In this document: one piece after another, positions 5,977-7,427 of the stretch
How positions within the stretch are numbered: the stretch's first letter is position 1
Layout of the letters: each line of letters opens with the position of its first letter
Assembly (NCBI GenBank): GCA_964558455.1
Contig: CAZLEE010000212.1
Span: forward strand, 1 to 7,427
DNA: 7,427 nt
Direction: 5' to 3'
Source of the DNA: DASRLE01 sp964558455
GTDB taxonomy: Bacteria > Verrucomicrobiota > Verrucomicrobiia > Limisphaerales > Palsa-1400
Program-made: the position numbers and the translations under genes
Notes under the pieces: generated by a model
The model's input: only the letters and a program-made list of their open reading frames with translations
Database searches by the model: none
What the model was told of the DNA's origin: nothing

Positions 5977-7217
5977 AAATCACCGACCTCAAGGCCACCA
6001 CCGTCACTGTTCCGCTGGACGCGCCCTTGCGCCATGCCAATGGCTGTCATTGGGGCCGGTTCGTGCGCACGATCATCGAAGTCGAAACCGACGAAGGCAT
6101 CACCGGGTTGGGCGAGATGGGCGGCGGCGGCGAATCGGCGGAGGCGGCTTTTCGCGCGCTCAAGCCGTATCTCACCGGGCAGGATCCGGCGCGCATTGAG
6201 GAGATTCGTTTTCGCATCAGCAATCCCACCGCTTCGCTTTACAACAACCGCACCCAGATGATGGCGGCGCTGGAATTCGCCTGCCTCGATATTCTGGGCC
6301 AGCGCTGGGGAGTGCCGGTTTATGACATTCTTGGCGGCAAATTGCAGGACCGGGTGCCCTTTGCCTCCTACCTGTTTTTTCGCTATCCCAATCCCAAGAC
6401 CGGCGCGGGCGAGATTTGCACTCCGGACCAATTGCTCGCCTCCGCCGCCGATCTCAAAAAGAGCTTTGGCTTCACTTCCCATAAATTAAAAGGGGGCGTT
6501 TTCCCGCCCGACTACGAACTGGAATGTTACCGCGCCCTGGCCGCCTCGCTGCCGGGGGATCGTCTCCGGTTCGATCCCAACGGCGTTTTTTCGACGGAAC
6601 AGGCGATTCGCTTCGGCCAGGCGATTGCCGGATTGAACAACGATTACCTGGAGGATCCGGTTTACGGGCTGAACGGGATGCGGCGGGTGCGGCAGAAGGT
6701 GAACATGCCGCTGGCCACCAACACGGTGGTGGTGAACTTTGAGCAACTGGCGGCCAACGTGCTGGACCCGGCGGTGGATGTCATTTTGCTTGACACAACT
6801 TTCTGGGGCGGCATCCGCCCCTGCATCAAGGCGGCGGGGGTCTGCGAAACCTTCCAATTCGGCGTGGCGGTCCATTCTTCCGGCGAACTCGGCATCCAAC
6901 TGGCCACCATGCTGCACTTGGGCGCGGTCCTGCCCAACCTCACTTTTGCGGCGGACGCGCATTATCATCATCTGACCGATGACATCATCGAGGGCGGGCT
7001 GATGCGTTACGAAAACGGCGCCATCCGGGTTCCGACCGGCCCCGGTCTGGGCGTGCGTTTAAACCGGGACAAGCTGGCGCTTTACGCGGAACTTTATAAA
7101 CGGCTCGGCGGCTACCCCTACGACCAGGACCCGCTGCGCCCGGGCTGGGCGCCGACCATTCCCAACAACCGCTGGGCGGATCCGTCCGACCGGCGCACCC
7201 CGAAAATCCCCTGCTAA
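5973..7217 (+). CDS. Glucarate-dehydratase-like enolase-superfamily enzyme
   Basis: A 414-residue member of the mandelate racemase/muconate lactonising group, closest in motif pattern to glucarate dehydratase. Such enzymes abstract the alpha proton of an acid sugar and eliminate water to give a 2-keto-3-deoxy acid. The capping domain is about 1-130; the barrel carries the K171-L-K173 base motif, metal ligands Asp201 (in DPNG), Glu227 (in LEDP) and Asn250 (in ATN), and a likely Asp274-His301 dyad (LLDTTFWGG and AVHSS). All expected catalytic residues are present. The C-terminus (DPLRPGWAP) resembles the GlucD tail. The loop after His301 (SSGELGIQLA) differs from the SNNHFDISLA of E. coli GlucD, so the substrate may differ. 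The ATG at 5973 overlaps the esterase stop; upstream in-frame ATGs lie inside the esterase gene and add unrelated sequence. A transporter follows after 8 bases. Confidence 0.88.
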   Translation: MKITDLKATTVTVPLDAPLRHANGCHWGRFVRTIIEVETDEGITGLGEMGGGGESAEAAFRALKPYLTGQDPARIEEIRFRISNPTASLYNNRTQMMAALEFACLDILGQRWGVPVYDILGGKLQDRVPFASYLFFRYPNPKTGAGEICTPDQLLASAADLKKSFGFTSHKLKGGVFPPDYELECYRALAASLPGDRLRFDPNGVFSTEQAIRFGQAIAGLNNDYLEDPVYGLNGMRRVRQKVNMPLATNTVVVNFEQLAANVLDPAVDVILLDTTFWGGIRPCIKAAGVCETFQFGVAVHSSGELGIQLATMLHLGAVLPNLTFAADAHYHHLTDDIIEGGLMRYENGAIRVPTGPGLGVRLNRDKLALYAELYKRLGGYPYDQDPLRPGWAPTIPNNRWADPSDRRTPKIPC

Positions 7218-7225
7218 ACACCCCC

Positions 7226-7427
7226 ATGCTTTCCGCGTCCAACGTCCCCGCTTCCGCCGCCGCGCCCCCGGTCAGGACGGGCAGCGGAAATTACCGCTGG
7301 TTTATCTGCGCCCTGCTTTTTTTCGCCACCACCATTAATTATGTTGACCGGCAGGTGCTGTCCCTGTTGAAAGGAACGCTGGACCAGGAGTTTCACTGGA
7401 CGAACGAGGAATTCGGCATGGTCAACG
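7226..7427 (+). CDS. MFS transporter, anion:cation symporter type (N-terminal part, cut by window edge)
   Basis: Translation from the ATG at 7226 stays open to the window end, giving 67 residues. A Pro- and Ala-rich cytoplasmic tail (about 1-22) precedes the first membrane helix (about 24-40). The NYVDRQVLSLLKGTL segment (38-52) is characteristic of the ACS family that includes the hexuronate (ExuT) and glucarate/galactarate (GudP) transporters, as is the following FHWTNEEFG. These symporters import sugar acids with protons across the inner membrane. The gene starts 8 bases after the dehydratase stop and is surely in its operon, so the pair mirrors gudP-gudD of E. coli. The C-terminal end and true substrate are outside the window; membership in the family is well supported, the substrate is inferred. 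Confidence 0.85.
   Translation, partial: MLSASNVPASAAAPPVRTGSGNYRWFICALLFFATTINYVDRQVLSLLKGTLDQEFHWTNEEFGMVN

Overview
The window is GC-rich, densely packed bacterial DNA. Its gene starts have almost no recognisable Shine-Dalgarno sequences and its codons strongly favour C or G at the third position. This style, the long REP-associated-type transposase with a C-terminal helix-turn-helix, and the sugar-acid genes suggest a Verrucomicrobiota-like or related PVC-group bacterium. That assignment is an inference from gene style only.

Layout. Positions 1-221 hold no gene but contain a repeated 15-base motif and two small inverted repeats beside a transposase gene. Positions 222-1247 (minus strand) encode a Y1/REP-associated-type transposase-like protein. 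Its HUH motif is intact, but Phe stands where the family normally has its catalytic Tyr. A divergent intergenic region (1248-1372) carries a promoter candidate and a GC-rich hairpin in front of the transposase. Positions 1373-3960 (plus strand) hold a tight two-gene unit: a TPR protein with an MshEN/GspE-N-like domain but no ATPase, then 5 bases later a complete PilB/GspE-type assembly ATPase. A run of eight C near the end of the first gene is placed so that one extra C, or a -1 ribosomal slip, would fuse the two proteins in frame. Positions 4020-5012 encode a ten-helix EamA/DMT permease.

After a 157-base gap comes a second plus-strand operon. It holds a CE1-like esterase (5170-5976, GTG start), a glucarate-dehydratase-like enolase-superfamily enzyme (5973-7217, overlapping the esterase by four bases), and the start of an MFS transporter of the anion:cation symporter type (7226 to the window edge).

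How the genes work together. The 1373-3960 pair probably serves type IV pilus or type II secretion machinery, with a regulatory or scaffolding partner next to the motor ATPase. The 5170-7427 operon resembles the E. coli gudP/gudD pairing (transporter plus dehydratase) with an added esterase. It reads as a module for taking up and dehydrating a sugar acid, perhaps after removal of an ester group. The most unusual points are the C8 tract between the paired ATPase genes, the Tyr-to-Phe change in the transposase, and the altered His-loop of the dehydratase. I see no CRISPR array, tRNA, rRNA or riboswitch.
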